Source: Dyella_B sp035486915 (GTDB lineage: Bacteria > Pseudomonadota > Gammaproteobacteria > Xanthomonadales > Rhodanobacteraceae). From it: a stretch of 64,000 nucleotides of DNA. Below, in pieces: positions 9,555 through 17,436 of the stretch (position 1 is its first letter; each line of letters begins with the position of its first letter). The notes under the pieces are model-generated. The model did not search any database. It was given only the letters and a program-made list of their open reading frames with translations, and was not told where the DNA came from. The stretch spans positions 38,587 to 102,586 of the forward strand of contig NZ_DATHMR010000015.1 in NCBI RefSeq assembly GCF_035486915.1. The letters are read 5' to 3'. The translations under genes and the position numbers were made by a program.

Positions 9555-9690
9555 ATCATCCCAAAGGGGAGTAGTTCCGGATGCAGCAGCCCGCATCCGC
9601 GCGGTGGACGTCATCACGAGCGAGACATCGCTCCGGGCACCGCGGTGGTTTTATGCCACGAACGAGACTTTTGCGGTGATGGCGGGCCGC
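9555..9690 (+). promoter_or_regulatory. yybP-ykoY manganese riboswitch (Mn2+-sensing leader)
   Basis: The leader upstream of the TerC-family gene carries the two hallmark blocks of the yybP-ykoY family: AAAGGGGAGTAG at 9563-9574 and CGAGACTTTTGC at 9663-9674. Flanking bases (CATC at 9557-9560 and GATG at 9678-9681) can close the basal stem. Between them lie hairpins of variable sequence (GATGC-GCATC near 9580-9596). This family binds Mn2+ and often controls TerC/Alx or MntP exporters. The ribosome-binding site AAGGA at 9726-9730 lies about 40 bases downstream; no T-run terminator is evident, so translational control is more likely. Confidence 0.88.
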
Positions 9691-9736
9691 GCGCGTCCGT
9701 CGTCGCCGCTTGAGTCCCGCGCGCCAAGGAATCTCA

Positions 9737-10408
9737 ATGGCCTTTCCCACTCACCTGCTATACGACCTGCTGACCATTGTTTTGCTGGATCTAGTCCTGG
9801 CGGGCGACAACGCCATTGTGATCGCCCTCGCCGCACGCAAACTACCCAAGCAGTTGCAGAAACGCGCCGTATTCTGGGGAACCGTTGGCGCCGTCGCTGT
9901 GCGCATCGTGCTGACGTTGCTGGTGGTATATCTGCTCAATCTTCCGGGGTTGATGCTGATTGGCGGCCTATTGTTGTTGCCTATTGCTTGGAAACTGTTG
10001 AAACCCGACGACGGCAACGAGCACGCCGTCGCCCCCGCTGAAAACTTTGTCGCGGCATTGCGCACGATCATCGTCGCCGATGCACTGATGGGTCTGGATA
10101 ACGTGCTCGCCATCGCAGGTGCTGCAAAGGGACACATGGGATTGGTCGTAGCCGGTCTGTTGATCAGCATTCCATTGGTCGTGTGGGGCTCGACGCTGAT
10201 ACTGAAATTGATCGAACGCTTTCCCATCATCGTCTACGCCGGCGCAGCGGCCATTGCGTGGACAGCTGGTCGCATGATCAGTCACGAGAAGTTGTGGCTC
10301 GATTGGTTCACCGCGCACGGATGGATGAAGCACGTGCTTGAGGTTGCTTTGGTCGTCGCCGTTTGCGGCGGGCGATGGTTGTTCAATCGCCGCACACGCA
10401 AAGCTTGA
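9737..10408 (+). CDS. TerC/YjbE-family membrane protein, probable manganese exporter
   Basis: 223 residues with about seven hydrophobic helices; the family motif DLVLAGDNAIVIALAA is near residue 15-32 and a second repeat-like motif ADALMGLDNVLAIAGAA near 108-125, both with conserved Asp/Asn residues for metal. ATG 9737 follows AAGGA at a proper distance; the frame extends to 9710. The upstream manganese riboswitch strongly supports a role in Mn2+ efflux or metallation of exported proteins. Convergent with the outer-membrane protein gene that ends at 10491. Confidence 0.9.
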   Translation: MAFPTHLLYDLLTIVLLDLVLAGDNAIVIALAARKLPKQLQKRAVFWGTVGAVAVRIVLTLLVVYLLNLPGLMLIGGLLLLPIAWKLLKPDDGNEHAVAPAENFVAALRTIIVADALMGLDNVLAIAGAAKGHMGLVVAGLLISIPLVVWGSTLILKLIERFPIIVYAGAAAIAWTAGRMISHEKLWLDWFTAHGWMKHVLEVALVVAVCGGRWLFNRRTRKA

Positions 10409-10490
10409 GCCGAGCGAGCCAAAGACCCTCCTCCTTGCCCGGCGCCGATGCGCAACTCCCGCAAGACGCAACGGCTCCGGGTCACCGCCC

Positions 10491-11348
10491 TCAGAAGCGG
10501 AAACGCAAGTAGACCGACGGACCGTCGAGATCCAGTGCCACGTCATCGTGGTAATACTCTTTTCGATCGTGCACGCTGATGCGCGTGTAATCGTACTCGG
10601 CGCCAAAGCCGACATTCTTCCAGGGGAACCATTCGACGCCCAGCGCGCCATCGTAGATGTGGCCGCCGAGATCGCCGTTCTTCTTCAAGCCCTGCGCGTT
10701 GAAGTACATGCGAATGTTGTCGGTGAAAGCGTGACGCCAGCCAAGCTCGAGCTCAGGCGCCCAGGCGTTTTCGCTGGCACTCGCGGACGCCTCGCCCAAG
10801 AAATTCCCGTTCAAGCTCGCTTGGCCCTTGATGCCCGCAAAAATGTGGTAGTAGCCCGCACCAAGGCCTACACCAAATACGTCGCTGCTGTGCCCAAACC
10901 ACCATTTGTACGCGGCGCTGCCGAAGTCGAAATTAAGCCTGCCGGTGATGGAAGCATTCGCATTGTACGTATTACCGTCGAAATCGAAGGCTGCGCCTGC
11001 TGATCCGGTGCGCGACTGCTCGACGCGATAATAGTCAAAAGAAAAACCCTGGCTATCGCCTAACAAGAAGTCGAAGCGAAGTCGCGGTACGACCTCGTGC
11101 TGGGGAAAGCCAAGGTCGTGCTGTAGATTGAGATTGCCATGCACATCGTATTGATTCAGCCCCGCACCAATCGTCGTGCTTGTATTGGCGTAATAGCCAC
11201 CCAGCCATAAGCTAACGCGGTCGAGTGCAGGGGAAATGGTATCGGAGCTTGAACTGTCGGTACTTTGCGCAAATACAGAACCACTTGTCAGGGCGAGTCC
11301 TACAAACATGACTCGGCTGCAAGCGGTTAAGCGAGCGGTACGGTGCAT
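10491..11348 (-). CDS. Outer-membrane beta-barrel protein of unknown function
   Basis: 285 residues with a signal peptide (cleavage after SGSVFA-Q near 28), alternating amphipathic strands and a terminal phenylalanine (VYLRFRF), the classic BAM recognition end. Gly/aromatic strands such as VSLWLGGYYANTSTT and NVGFGAEYDYTRISV support an 8-12-strand barrel. Strong AAGGAG site upstream. It resembles small Xanthomonadales outer-membrane proteins; no substrate can be proposed. Stands alone between the TerC gene and the fibre operon. Confidence 0.75.
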   Translation of the reverse strand: MHRTARLTACSRVMFVGLALTSGSVFAQSTDSSSSDTISPALDRVSLWLGGYYANTSTTIGAGLNQYDVHGNLNLQHDLGFPQHEVVPRLRFDFLLGDSQGFSFDYYRVEQSRTGSAGAAFDFDGNTYNANASITGRLNFDFGSAAYKWWFGHSSDVFGVGLGAGYYHIFAGIKGQASLNGNFLGEASASASENAWAPELELGWRHAFTDNIRMYFNAQGLKKNGDLGGHIYDGALGVEWFPWKNVGFGAEYDYTRISVHDRKEYYHDDVALDLDGPSVYLRFRF

Positions 11349-11587
11349 GGTGCGTCTCCTTGTTGGATTTTTTTGGCAAATGCATGCCCGGAACGATTCA
11401 TTGCGTTCCCAAGAAGTAATGAGTGATTCCCCGGCTTAAATAGTAGGGATGCCAAACGTGCACGCACCGTGCAAAGCACGGGATTTTTTTGCGCACAACA
11501 TACTCGCGAAGGATTTATCTGCCTTGCGCTGGGTGTATGTTCAGTGATGTCGACGTCGCGCGGCGGGCAAGCAACGCAAATTCCATG

Positions 11588-11614
11588 AAGTCATCATCGA
11601 TATGATGATGACTT
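11588..11614 (-). terminator. Palindrome behind the pore gene of the Fap-like operon
   Basis: A 10-bp perfect inverted repeat (AAGTCATCAT / ATGATGACTT) with a 7-base loop lies 16 bases beyond the stop of the operon's last gene. The U-run expected for an intrinsic terminator is missing, so it may be a weak terminator, a 3'-end stabiliser or a protein-binding site. Confidence 0.4.
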
Positions 11615-11629
11615 TCACACTCGCGCGAA

Positions 11630-13030
11630 TCAGTACATCATCGGCACGCGAACGGTGACGGTGGCGTCAGGCGTATCTCGTGTCACGCCAACACCCAACG
11701 TGAAATTCAGCGTGCGCTTTTCGTTAAATCGATAAGAACCGCCGATCAGCAGCGAACCTAACCAAATCTTGGTTGAGCCCGGCACTTTCTGGTTACTCTC
11801 GTACGTTGTGCCAATAAACGTCTGGTCGTAGCCAATACTGAGCGATGCCTTGTCGTTGAGCGCCATGCCCATGCCGATGCTGATATCGGCCTCGTTACCC
11901 ATCTTCACGTTACCTAAATACTGTCGCCCGGCCAGCAAAATGTTTTCGTACACATTGTGGCGTTCGACGTTATAGAGATAACTCAAATTACCGAAGAACA
12001 CGACCGGATCGGAAGGGAACAACCACGTCACGCCGGGCTGAAGCGTATAGAAACCCGAACCCGTGGGTTGCTGCAATGGCAGGCCCGTGCCGGTGAGGTT
12101 CTCGACACAACGCGTCACGCAGTCGGTGACGACCTGGAAAGGATCGGTACCCGTGCGCGATTTGAAACGGAACCAACCGATGTAATACGCGCTATCGGCG
12201 CCACCGTTGTTGATCTGATAGCGTGCGGTCGCTTCGATATCGCCAAGTCCTTTGCCGCTGGAACTGAACACGCTGTTCACGGCAGAACCGGTAAGCACGG
12301 CGCGGCTGACGGTGTCATCGTGCGTATCCACATAAGGCACGCGCACTTCCAGTTCAAGGCGATTGGTGATGCCGTAACGCGCGGTCAGCACCGCGGTCTG
12401 CGTGGTGTCGCGTACTTCTCGCACATCGATCAAACCGATCAGGATCGCCGGGATAATGGTGTAACCCACCAACGCGACACGATCGGCGGTTGAATAGCCG
12501 AACTGATAAGCCGGCTCGATGACGATCTTGTTTTTCGGCGTCAGCACACCCGGCTGCTGGAAGATCGGCGCCACTTCCGGCGGTCGCGAATTCTGTGCCG
12601 GTGCCTGTCCGACCGGTTCCGAAGGAGCGCCAGGCGCTGCGGGGGTTTGCTGCGATGCTTGTTGATCCGGAACCGCATCCGGCGACGGCATCGGCAACGC
12701 CGTGGCCGTGCCGCCCGCAGCTGCAATATTTCCGCCGCGCTGTTTGTCCAGCTCATCCATGCCGACAGCATGTCGCAACGCCTTGTAATCGGCCGCTTGC
12801 TGGGCGAGTTGCTGTTGAAGCGCGTCGATCTGGCTGCGCATCGCTTCAATGCGCTTGTCCTGATCTTCTAGACGCTGCCGAATGACAGGCGATGACGCAG
12901 TATCGGCTTTCGTCGGTATCGATACCGACGAAGACGATGCCGGCACATCCTGACCAACCGCCACGCCACAAAACAGCACCAAGCCGGCACAGCCGGCTGC
13001 GCATGCCCACTGGTTGCGTTTAGGTTCCAT
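11630..13030 (-). CDS. FapF-like outer-membrane pore with coiled-coil N-terminus
   Basis: 466 residues from ATG 13030 (GGAAGG site upstream; the frame extends to 13099). Signal peptide ends near VAVG-Q (27); residues about 50-88 (RQRLEDQDKRIEAMRSQIDA...) are a predicted coiled coil; 105-165 is a Pro/Gln/Ala linker; 165-466 is a beta-barrel beginning KNKIVIEPAYQFGYS and ending VRVPMMY. The coiled coil plus barrel layout is that of FapF, the pore that exports Fap amyloid subunits in Pseudomonas. Last gene of the operon, 58 bases after the preceding gene. Homology to FapF is inferred from architecture and context. Confidence 0.7.
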   Translation of the reverse strand: MEPKRNQWACAAGCAGLVLFCGVAVGQDVPASSSSVSIPTKADTASSPVIRQRLEDQDKRIEAMRSQIDALQQQLAQQAADYKALRHAVGMDELDKQRGGNIAAAGGTATALPMPSPDAVPDQQASQQTPAAPGAPSEPVGQAPAQNSRPPEVAPIFQQPGVLTPKNKIVIEPAYQFGYSTADRVALVGYTIIPAILIGLIDVREVRDTTQTAVLTARYGITNRLELEVRVPYVDTHDDTVSRAVLTGSAVNSVFSSSGKGLGDIEATARYQINNGGADSAYYIGWFRFKSRTGTDPFQVVTDCVTRCVENLTGTGLPLQQPTGSGFYTLQPGVTWLFPSDPVVFFGNLSYLYNVERHNVYENILLAGRQYLGNVKMGNEADISIGMGMALNDKASLSIGYDQTFIGTTYESNQKVPGSTKIWLGSLLIGGSYRFNEKRTLNFTLGVGVTRDTPDATVTVRVPMMY

Positions 13031-13088
13031 CTTCCTTCCCCCTTCCTTTGTGCACATGTCGTTCCCCAACTGGGCTATGTCATCGCTA

Positions 13089-13631
13089 TCAATGTCCAAG
13101 GGCTTGTACAGACGCGTTCTGCAATGCTTGCTGCAGAGCTTCGCCGCGGAATGCGTTGAGCGTATTCACCCCCACATTCAGGGTGGTGAGGTTGCTGATG
13201 GTTTGATTGTTCAGCGTGTTCTGAATCACCGTCGCGCCAGCGGTTTGTCCCATCGACGACGGTGTGAAGGAATTGCCGGAGCCTATCTGTATATTCACCG
13301 TGCCAAGCGCCGATGCGAGCGCTGTAGCCTGTTGCGTGGTGATGCGCGCAATGTCGGGGACATTCACGCTCGTGTAGGAAACAAGCGCGCCATCGACGTA
13401 GACAGCGCGCACGATACCAAACGAGGCCTCCAGACCATTTCCCAGATCGAATCCACCGCGCACCGTGTCCAAGCGCGCGTTGGGAACGGGAAATCCAAAA
13501 CCGGCCACCTGATGCACCGCGATGGGCGCTGAAGGCACAGACTGTGCGTGCGCGAGTGCCGCGCAACCCAATGCTCCGAGCGCAATGCTTATGCGCAGCG
13601 CGAGATGTAACGCAGATATAGGCCGCCTCAT
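13089..13631 (-). CDS. Small exported protein of the Fap-like operon (FapE/FapB-like position)
   Basis: 180 residues with a signal peptide (ends ALAHA-Q near 29). The mature protein is rich in Asn, Thr, Val and Ala and contains the segment TVIQNTLNNQTISNLTTLNV, which resembles the C-terminal motif of the two other small exported proteins of the operon. Its ATG overlaps the stop of the peptidase gene by ATGA, implying translational coupling. No enzymatic motif. By position it could correspond to FapE, but this is inference. Confidence 0.65.
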   Translation of the reverse strand: MRRPISALHLALRISIALGALGCAALAHAQSVPSAPIAVHQVAGFGFPVPNARLDTVRGGFDLGNGLEASFGIVRAVYVDGALVSYTSVNVPDIARITTQQATALASALGTVNIQIGSGNSFTPSSMGQTAGATVIQNTLNNQTISNLTTLNVGVNTLNAFRGEALQQALQNASVQALGH

Positions 13632-14320
13632 ATGTCACCCGGTCCGTATTTGGACATGGTGATCGTGTCCAGCCCGCGCCGGTCGATACCTATGCCCAGT
13701 GGTGCGACAGGCGCGGAACGCCAATCGCTGTCGGCATTGAAGCGTGCGAATTCGCGCCGGTTGTGTATGACGAACAACAGTCCGCTCTTCCACAACGTGT
13801 TGAAGCGGTTGATGGGAATGACTCGCGTACCTAGCGCAGGATCGCCCACCAGCACGCGACCATAGCGAATGCCTTTGATCACCACGAAATGGTGATAGCC
13901 ACGATCCTGGATCAACACGATCGCCGGAAGCCCAGCCTTTTGCAGTTGATCCAGCGATGCGTGAAAACCATCCGCATCGAAGCCAATGCTTTCCAGATAA
14001 AGCTTGATGTCGAGCAGCGAGAAACCTTCCTTGTTGATCTTCCTGCGATCGCCATGCAGGTACATCTGGGCAAAGACGATCTGCTCGTTCACCGGAAAGT
14101 TGTATTGATAAGTCAGCAACGTCGCCACGGCAGCGGAGCCGCAGCTGAAGTCATATTTCTGATGGATCGTGTTACGGAACTTGACTTCCTTCAGCGTTGC
14201 CAGATGCATCGTGTAGGTTTGGCCTAAGTTATCGTTGATAGATACCGTCGCCGCCGACACACCACTCACCGCAGTCGCCGCGAAGAGGAGCGTCGCCAAC
14301 GATGGCATCCATCGATTCAT
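13628..14320 (-). CDS. C39-family cysteine peptidase (FapD-like)
   Basis: 230 residues with a signal peptide (ends GVSA-A near 24). The papain-like C39 catalytic set is visible: Gln54 and Cys60 in HQKYDFSCGSAAVATLL, His144 in GYHHFVVIKG and Asp160 in VLVGDPALG. C39 domains cleave double-Gly-type leaders in bacteriocin exporters, and a stand-alone periplasmic version, FapD, is encoded in fap operons. Here it would process or support export of the Gly-rich subunit. Start overlaps the preceding gene's stop (ATGA at 14317-14320) and its stop overlaps the next start. Confidence 0.88.
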   Translation of the reverse strand: MNRWMPSLATLLFAATAVSGVSAATVSINDNLGQTYTMHLATLKEVKFRNTIHQKYDFSCGSAAVATLLTYQYNFPVNEQIVFAQMYLHGDRRKINKEGFSLLDIKLYLESIGFDADGFHASLDQLQKAGLPAIVLIQDRGYHHFVVIKGIRYGRVLVGDPALGTRVIPINRFNTLWKSGLLFVIHNRREFARFNADSDWRSAPVAPLGIGIDRRGLDTITMSKYGPGDI

Positions 14321-14718
14321 GGCTTCATCTCAACGTTGACGATCACACCGTTCTGAATCAGAACATTGTTTCCACTGTTCTGAATCACCGACGGAAGGCC
14401 TGATGCATTTGAAAAAGCATCCCCTGTGATGGCGTTGCTTCCGGTGACGACTTGCGAGGCACTGTCATTGGAAACGGTACCAGTGATGGCTTGCGTGCTG
14501 TTGGTAGTGATCGCGCCACCGCTGTAGCGCTTGAGCGTATCGGTACTCACCGGCGCGCCAAAAATATCGACACTGCTTTGCTGCACACTGGCAGAAGGAG
14601 GAGTGCTTCCACGCGGCGGATTGCCGGCACTCGCAGGCGGATCGCCCGCCAGCACCCATCCTGGCAACCCCATTGCACATACCACTGCCGCACTCACAAC
14701 GATTGTTGACCGGGACAT
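14317..14718 (-). CDS. Small exported protein of the Fap-like operon (FapA-like position)
   Basis: 133 residues from the ATG at 14718 (GGAG upstream; frame open to 14796). Signal peptide ends GWVLA-G near 25. The mature part is Ser/Thr/Asn-rich and low in charge, ending with VIQNSGNNVLIQNGVIVNV (111-129). The same type of segment ends the Gly-rich protein encoded upstream. It has no catalytic motif; a fibre subunit, nucleator or chaperone is possible. Translationally coupled to the C39 peptidase gene. Confidence 0.65.
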   Translation of the reverse strand: MSRSTIVVSAAVVCAMGLPGWVLAGDPPASAGNPPRGSTPPSASVQQSSVDIFGAPVSTDTLKRYSGGAITTNSTQAITGTVSNDSASQVVTGSNAITGDAFSNASGLPSVIQNSGNNVLIQNGVIVNVEMKP

Positions 14719-14843
14719 GGCACGACTCCGAACGCATGAGCGCATCGAATACGACCGTGCGCCGACCGGTTGCATGCGCAGCCGGTCGGCCCGCACAGCA
14801 ACGGTGAAGCGATGCGCGCTTCACCGTGCTGATCAGTCGCTAC

Positions 14844-15803
14844 TCAATGGCCGCCTACGTTCAGATTGGCTTGAACGGTCACGCCCTGCTGAATCAACGC
14901 AGCTGCGCCACTGTTCTGGGCAATCGTCGTAATGCCAGCTGCTGCCGCTGCGGTGCTGTCCATGGTGTTGGACATATTGAAGGTGCCAGCATCTGCCATG
15001 GTGCTGCCGCCTGCACCGCCTGCGCCGCCTGCGCCACCCGCACCGTTACCGCCAGTGGGTGTGCCGCCTGCACCGCCTGCACCGCCTGCACCGCCGGCAC
15101 TTGCAACAGTTCCGCTCGTTCCGCCCATTGAACTGCTGCTGCCGGTCGTCGACGAAGCTGCGCCAGCCGTTGAGGTACCGCCTGTACCCTCTCCCTCACC
15201 CGCGGTCGCGGTACCGCTGCCGCCACCGGCCTTGGCTCCGCCGCCATCGCCCGATGCACCCGCGCCGCTCGCTCCGCTTCCTGCAAACGCACCGCCACTG
15301 TTGGAGAGCGATCCACCGGCTTGTCCGCTGTGAGCATTGGCATTGCCGCCGCTACCGCCGGATCCGCCACCGCCATCTACGGCTATGCCGCCCAGACCTG
15401 CACCACCCTTGCCACCTTTTCCGCCGTTGGCATTGCCGTTGTCCTGTGCCCAGTTGCCAATGCCGGAGACAGAAACATTTGACACCTCTCCGCTCAAGTC
15501 GCTGCTGGCGGTTGCTGTGCTGTTATTGAATGCGTCGCTGACTGTCGACGTTGCGTTACCAGCATTCGCGGCGGCACTGCCCATGCCGTTACTGGTGGAG
15601 TCGTCACCGCTGTCAGTAATGGCGACGGCGTTGGAGTGTGTGCTCGAGTTGGTGTTGGTGTTGGAGTGTGTACTCGAGTTGGTGTTGGAACTCGTGATGG
15701 AGCCATGATTCTTGTTGTTCTGGTTGGAGTTGTCGTCAGCCATAGCAGGGAGGGCAAGTCCCAAGCCAACCGTCACTGCCATAAAGATTAGAGTCTTGCG
15801 CAT
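14844..15803 (-). CDS. Gly/Asn/Ser-rich exported protein, putative amyloid or fibre subunit
   Basis: 319 residues from ATG 15803 (GGGAGGAA site; the frame extends to 15917). Signal peptide ends LPAMA-D near 22. The mature protein begins with an Asn/Ser/Thr-rich stretch holding two copies of a 10-residue repeat (NTNSSTHS type, about 40-58), then a long Gly-Gly-Ala/Gly-rich low-complexity region (about 125-275) and a C-terminal IAQNSGAAALIQQGVTVQANL segment. Composition is almost free of charged residues after residue 70. First gene of the operon; in Pseudomonas the main amyloid FapC is similarly low-complexity, but sequence similarity cannot be claimed here. Confidence 0.75.
   Translation of the reverse strand: MRKTLIFMAVTVGLGLALPAMADDNSNQNNKNHGSITSSNTNSSTHSNTNTNSSTHSNAVAITDSGDDSTSNGMGSAAANAGNATSTVSDAFNNSTATASSDLSGEVSNVSVSGIGNWAQDNGNANGGKGGKGGAGLGGIAVDGGGGSGGSGGNANAHSGQAGGSLSNSGGAFAGSGASGAGASGDGGGAKAGGGSGTATAGEGEGTGGTSTAGAASSTTGSSSSMGGTSGTVASAGGAGGAGGAGGTPTGGNGAGGAGGAGGAGGSTMADAGTFNMSNTMDSTAAAAAGITTIAQNSGAAALIQQGVTVQANLNVGGH
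15631..15690. repeat. Two tandem 30-bp repeats inside the Gly-rich protein gene
   Basis: Two adjacent 30-base units starting TTGGAGTGTGT differ at only three positions. They encode the Asn/Ser/Thr/His repeat near the N-terminus of the mature protein and could vary in copy number by slippage. Confidence 0.85.
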
Positions 15804-16167
15804 GTTGATTCCTCCCGGGAACGGATGCGGTTTGACCCCCTGTTTTTTACTCGTGAAGCTCCGATATGTGGCAAGACGCGTGCCAGTCGTGCGTAGGTAA
15901 CGTACCGTCAGCAACATGTAGTGAAATCAGTCGATTGCGGCTCATTCACGTATCTGAAAATCGTCAGTTTCTTCAGGTGGTGATGCACGAATGCAACACC
16001 GACGATGGCAGCGCGTTCGTTTTCAACGACATGTCGACGCGCAGGTGCCGTGGCAACAGCAATTCATGCAACAACTGTCATGCATGGATGGGTGTATCAA
16101 CCGTGCTACATCAGGTATGCACCATTGGCACGTCGCCAAACGAATGTTTAGTCAACGCAATGTAAAA
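15804..16167. other. Long intergenic region upstream of the Fap-like operon
   Basis: A 360-base stretch between prpC and the operon. It contains a near-consensus sigma-54 promoter reading towards the operon (15870-15886) and, at the far side, the prpC terminator. Small open frames on the plus strand (for example 15866-16165) have no ribosome-binding site and odd Cys-rich composition, so they are not called. The 280 bases upstream of the promoter would be the place for activator sites. Confidence 0.6.
15870..15886 (-). promoter_or_regulatory. Putative sigma-54 (RpoN) promoter of the Fap-like operon
   Basis: On the minus strand the sequence CTGGCACGCGTCTTGCC matches the sigma-54 -24/-12 consensus (TGGCACG-N4-TTGC) with the invariant GG and GC dinucleotides ten bases apart. 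Transcription would start near 15860, leaving a leader of about 57 bases before the ATG at 15803. Location and orientation fit exactly. Such promoters need an enhancer-binding activator, which is not identified. Confidence 0.75.
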
Positions 16168-16193
16168 AAAGAGGAAGCTTGCGCTCCCTCTTT
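16168..16193 (-). terminator. Rho-independent terminator after prpC
   Basis: On the minus strand the stem AAAGAGGGAGC / GCTTCCTCTTT (one G-U pair) closes a GCAA tetraloop and is followed by TTTT, 23 bases beyond the prpC stop. It separates the prpBC transcript from the fibre operon. Confidence 0.92.
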
Positions 16194-16215
16194 CTTCGGC
16201 CTGACAACCCTGTGA

Positions 16216-17364
16216 TCAGCGTTTTTCGATCGGCACGTATGTGCGATCTTCCGGACCGGTGTAATTGGCGCTGGGTCGGATGATCTTGCCGTCTTCGCGT
16301 TGCTCGATCACATGTGCGCTCCAACCCGACGTGCGCGCAATCACAAACAGCGGCGTGAACATGGCGGTGGGCACCCCCATCATGTGGTAGGCGCTGGCCG
16401 AATACCAATCGAGATTGGGGAACATCTTCTTCAGGTCCCACATCAGTTTTTCGATGCGTTCGGACACTTCGAACAAGGTCGGATTGCCACCTTCGGCGCA
16501 CAGCTTGCGCGAGATCTCCTTGATGATCTCGTTGCGCGGATCGGACACGGTGTAAACCGGGTGACCGAAGCCGATGATGATTTCCTTGCGCTCGACACGC
16601 GCACGGATGTCCGCTTCCGCATCGGCGGCATTGTGATAACGCGCGATGATTTCCATCGCCACTTCGTTAGCACCACCGTGCTTGGGACCACGCAATGCGC
16701 CAATGGCGCCGGTGATGGCCGAATACATGTCCGAGCCGGTACCGGCAATCACGCGCGCAGTAAAGGTCGATGCATTGAACTCGTGCTCGGCGTACAGCAC
16801 CAGCGAACGATCCAGCGATTGTGCGCACAGCTCGCTCGCTTTCTTGCCGTGCAGCAGATGCAGGAAGTGCGCGGCAATCGATTCGTCGTCGGTCTCCGTT
16901 TCAATGCGCTTGCCGTTGTGGCTGAAGTGATACCAGTACAGCAGCATGGAACCGAAGCTTGCCATCAGGCGATCGGCGATGTCGCGCGCGCCGGTGATGT
17001 TGTGATCTTCCTTCTCCGGCAACACGGTACCAAGCACGGAGCAGCCAGTGCGCATCACATCCATCGGGTGCGTGGCGGCCGGCAGCAATTCCAGCGCGCT
17101 CTTCACCGGCGCGGGCAGGCCACGCAAGCGCCTGAGCTTGGTGCGATAGGCCTTCAACTCTGCCCAATTCGGCAGAACGCCGTGGACCAGCAGGTACGCC
17201 ACTTCTTCGAAGCTGCCTTTGGCCGCGAGGTCATGAATGTCATAACCGCGGTAGTGCAGGTCGTTGCCACTGCGGCCGACCGTGCACAGCGCGGTATTGC
17301 CTGCCACCACGCCGGAAAGGGCGACGGATTTTTTCGGCTTGGGGGCGGTGGATTGCTCGCTCAT
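16216..17364 (-). CDS. prpC: 2-methylcitrate synthase
   Basis: 382 residues from ATG 17364 with AGGAG upstream (the frame runs to 17421). Citrate-synthase fold: catalytic histidines in RGPKHGGANEVAM and IIGFGHPVYTVSDPR, and the ARVIAGTGSDMYSAI segment typical of PrpC/CitZ-type synthases. It condenses propionyl-CoA with oxaloacetate to 2-methylcitrate. Lies 72 bases after prpB on the same strand, and ends with a strong terminator; prpD is 6.8 kb further. Adjacent prpB makes PrpC far more likely than the housekeeping citrate synthase. Confidence 0.94.
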   Translation of the reverse strand: MSEQSTAPKPKKSVALSGVVAGNTALCTVGRSGNDLHYRGYDIHDLAAKGSFEEVAYLLVHGVLPNWAELKAYRTKLRRLRGLPAPVKSALELLPAATHPMDVMRTGCSVLGTVLPEKEDHNITGARDIADRLMASFGSMLLYWYHFSHNGKRIETETDDESIAAHFLHLLHGKKASELCAQSLDRSLVLYAEHEFNASTFTARVIAGTGSDMYSAITGAIGALRGPKHGGANEVAMEIIARYHNAADAEADIRARVERKEIIIGFGHPVYTVSDPRNEIIKEISRKLCAEGGNPTLFEVSERIEKLMWDLKKMFPNLDWYSASAYHMMGVPTAMFTPLFVIARTSGWSAHVIEQREDGKIIRPSANYTGPEDRTYVPIEKR

Positions 17365-17436
17365 CGGATCATGCTCCTGGTGCGGTACTTGAACTTCGGC
17401 GACGCAGGGTAGCGTCACCAAACACGAAATGACGAA

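Noticed and set aside
14950..15690. Dense direct repeats that resemble a CRISPR or minisatellite array
   Set aside because: They lie in frame within the Gly-rich protein gene and have no regular spacer; they encode the low-complexity region.
15866..16165. Cys-rich 99-codon frame on the plus strand between the fibre operon and prpC
   Set aside because: No SD, no signal peptide, no motif, and it overlaps the sigma-54 promoter of the opposite strand.
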